Below, one piece after another: positions 62,936-64,000 of a DNA stretch of 64,000 nucleotides. The stretch comes from Cognataquiflexum rubidum (GTDB lineage: Bacteria; Bacteroidota; Bacteroidia; Cytophagales; Cyclobacteriaceae), in the NCBI RefSeq assembly GCF_022538115.1, contig NZ_JAKZAL010000001.1, positions 248,001 through 312,000 on the forward strand. Reading direction: 5' to 3'. A program made the position numbers and the translations under genes. Every line of letters starts with the position of its first letter. Within the stretch, counting starts at the first letter, position 1. A model generated the notes under the pieces. It was not told the origin of the DNA. It ran no database searches and saw only the letters and a program-made list of their open reading frames with translations.

Positions 62936-63751
62936 ATGAAGTATTTAGAAACAAATGCCATAAGGAAACTCGCACCTTTTTTGGGGAATATAGGATTTGT
63001 GAATGATAAATACACTTCAGTTTTAGCATTATTAGAAATTTTATCAGGGATAAAGGATAATAATTCTTTTTATTTAAGACAGTCTATTTTTAAAAAGGTT
63101 TTAAGAAGTCAAATCAAATTCGATCCTAATCTTCCTGAAATAAAAATTTATAATGCTTTTGGATTTAATTTAGAAAACTTAGAATTATCCAGTAAAATAG
63201 GTCAGATTTTAAAATTGGTAGAACTAACCAAGGATTATGAAAGTCTTTTGAAAACCATTAATCTAAATGGATTAAATGACATATTTTTATTTGGAAAGGA
63301 ATATGATGAAAATGCAAGTTATGGATTAAAAAAAAAATTGTTAATGCAATTCTCTAACTCTGAGGTTAAGCAGGCGATCCTTCAGTTTGAATCAAGATGG
63401 ACTCAAGATAATTTATTAAATCTTAAAAATATTGTGATTAGATTTATAGCTACAATTTTGCTGGAAAACCCAATAGTTAAATCACAAAAATCTTTATCTG
63501 AATTAATATCTTCCTATGATAATTCAATAGATATTTATTTGATTACTATTACCTATTACTTGGATCAAAAAGTATCGAGCAAAAGTTTTCCTGCGAAAAA
63601 TGATTATATAGATCTTAATCATTTGACTTATTTGAGCGGATTTTCAAATCAAATTGTGACAGATGATAAATTGCTCCATAAGATTATGTTAAAAACTTAT
63701 CCAAATAATATATTAAAAACTAGTGAATTACATAATAAAGGGCTTTTTTAA
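62936..63751 (+). CDS. Divergent PIN-like domain protein
   Basis: The 271-residue protein has a PIN-nuclease layout at its two ends. The N-terminus KYLETNAIRKL resembles the first PIN strand (usual Asp replaced by Glu5), and TSVLALLEILSG puts the second acidic residue at Glu34. Near the C-terminus NDYIDLNHLTYL (Asp223, Asp226) and QIVTDDKLLHKIM (Asp243, Asp244) match the third and fourth acidic positions. Between them is a helix-rich insert of about 180 residues, far more than in the usual ~130-residue VapC toxins. No antitoxin is adjacent. A metal-dependent RNase or structural role is inference; the match is by motif only. Confidence 0.6.
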   Translation: MKYLETNAIRKLAPFLGNIGFVNDKYTSVLALLEILSGIKDNNSFYLRQSIFKKVLRSQIKFDPNLPEIKIYNAFGFNLENLELSSKIGQILKLVELTKDYESLLKTINLNGLNDIFLFGKEYDENASYGLKKKLLMQFSNSEVKQAILQFESRWTQDNLLNLKNIVIRFIATILLENPIVKSQKSLSELISSYDNSIDIYLITITYYLDQKVSSKSFPAKNDYIDLNHLTYLSGFSNQIVTDDKLLHKIMLKTYPNNILKTSELHNKGLF

Positions 63752-63870
63752 ATTCATAATTGCTCCATATAAATATGATTTCTCCGGCTAGATAGACATT
63801 TTTTTATTTTTGGTTTACCTGAGTTCACTATATCGTCAATTGACCCACTTCATTACCTACTTCTATCACC

Positions 63871-64000
63871 AAAAAGAGTACTTCAGTCTATTAAAAGATG
63901 ACTCATCTCTATAAAAAGACGACTGAAGTCTATCAAAAGAGTACTGCAGTCACCAAAAAGTAGACTGACATCTAAAAAAAGACGACTGAAGTATACAAAA
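63871..64000. repeat. 21-base tandem repeat array (truncated by window end)
   Basis: Six units of exactly 21 bases start at 63871, 63892, 63913, 63934, 63955 and 63976, each beginning with an A run and containing GACT/AGTC-like halves; unit 3 reads AAAAAGACGACTGAAGTCT plus AT. The array continues past the window. No spacers are present, so it is not a CRISPR. Confidence 0.85.

Noticed and set aside
63871-64000. CRISPR-like array
   Set aside because: Units are contiguous 21-mers without spacers and vary internally, so this is a tandem repeat, not a CRISPR.

Overview
The window is a chromosomal segment of a Bacteroidetes bacterium, most likely a Cytophagales/Cyclobacteriaceae-type organism. 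The evidence is a SusC/SusD pair, Bacteroidetes-type promoters (TTTG, 19-20 bases, then TAnnTTTG), near absence of Shine-Dalgarno sites, FtsZ ending in a Bacteroidetes-type tail, and a dcw cluster without murF, murB or ddl. Genus cannot be fixed from this sequence alone. No rRNA, CRISPR array, integrase or intact IS element was seen.

Region 1 (1-17.4 kb, minus strand) is the core translation/transcription block. Read in its own direction it runs tRNA-Tyr, tRNA-Gly, tRNA-Thr, tuf, tRNA-Trp, secE, nusG, rplK, rplA, rplJ, rplL, rpoB, rpoC, a DUF3467 gene, rpsL, rpsG, fusA, rpsJ and the start of rplC. Four promoters with matching architecture and several hairpin terminators divide it into units: the tRNA/tuf unit, the tRNA-Trp-secE-to-rpoC unit, the rpsL-rpsG-fusA-rpsJ unit, and the rplC unit.

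Region 2 (17.4-42.5 kb) is a mix of metabolic and envelope genes. It holds an M1 aminopeptidase lipoprotein, an orphan biotin carrier protein, pyrH-frr, two tandem purine nucleoside phosphorylases, and a nutrient-uptake locus (susD and susC on the minus strand; a LacI-type regulator and a giant FG-GAP/ASPIC lipoprotein on the plus strand). The ~1 kb region between susC and the regulator carries two copies of a LacI-like operator. Then follow an outer-membrane barrel protein, an amino-acid permease, gpsA-plsB (phospholipid entry), a polyprenyl synthetase, a small conserved protein and a TlpA-like thioredoxin lipoprotein.

Region 3 (42.8-58.3 kb, plus strand) is the division and cell wall (dcw) cluster: mraZ, rsmH, ftsL-like, ftsI, murE, mraY, murD, ftsW, murG, murC, ftsQ, ftsA, ftsZ. 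Genes abut or overlap by 4 bases. It is preceded by three 10-base-spaced MraZ boxes. The cluster meets an FMN reductase gene tail to tail, with an inverted repeat lying across both stop codons.

Region 4 (58.8-64 kb) is accessory and much richer in A+T (two sampled 60-base lines: 25% G+C here, 40% in murE). It has a RelE/ParE-type toxin-antitoxin pair, a DUF2971 gene, an exported trypsin-like protease, a small lipoprotein, a divergent PIN-like protein and an exact-period 21-base tandem array running off the window. A long diverged direct repeat brackets the DUF2971-protease pair; in its first copy the repeat is split by the toxin-antitoxin module, in its second it is nearly continuous. This is the part of the window most likely to hold something undescribed.
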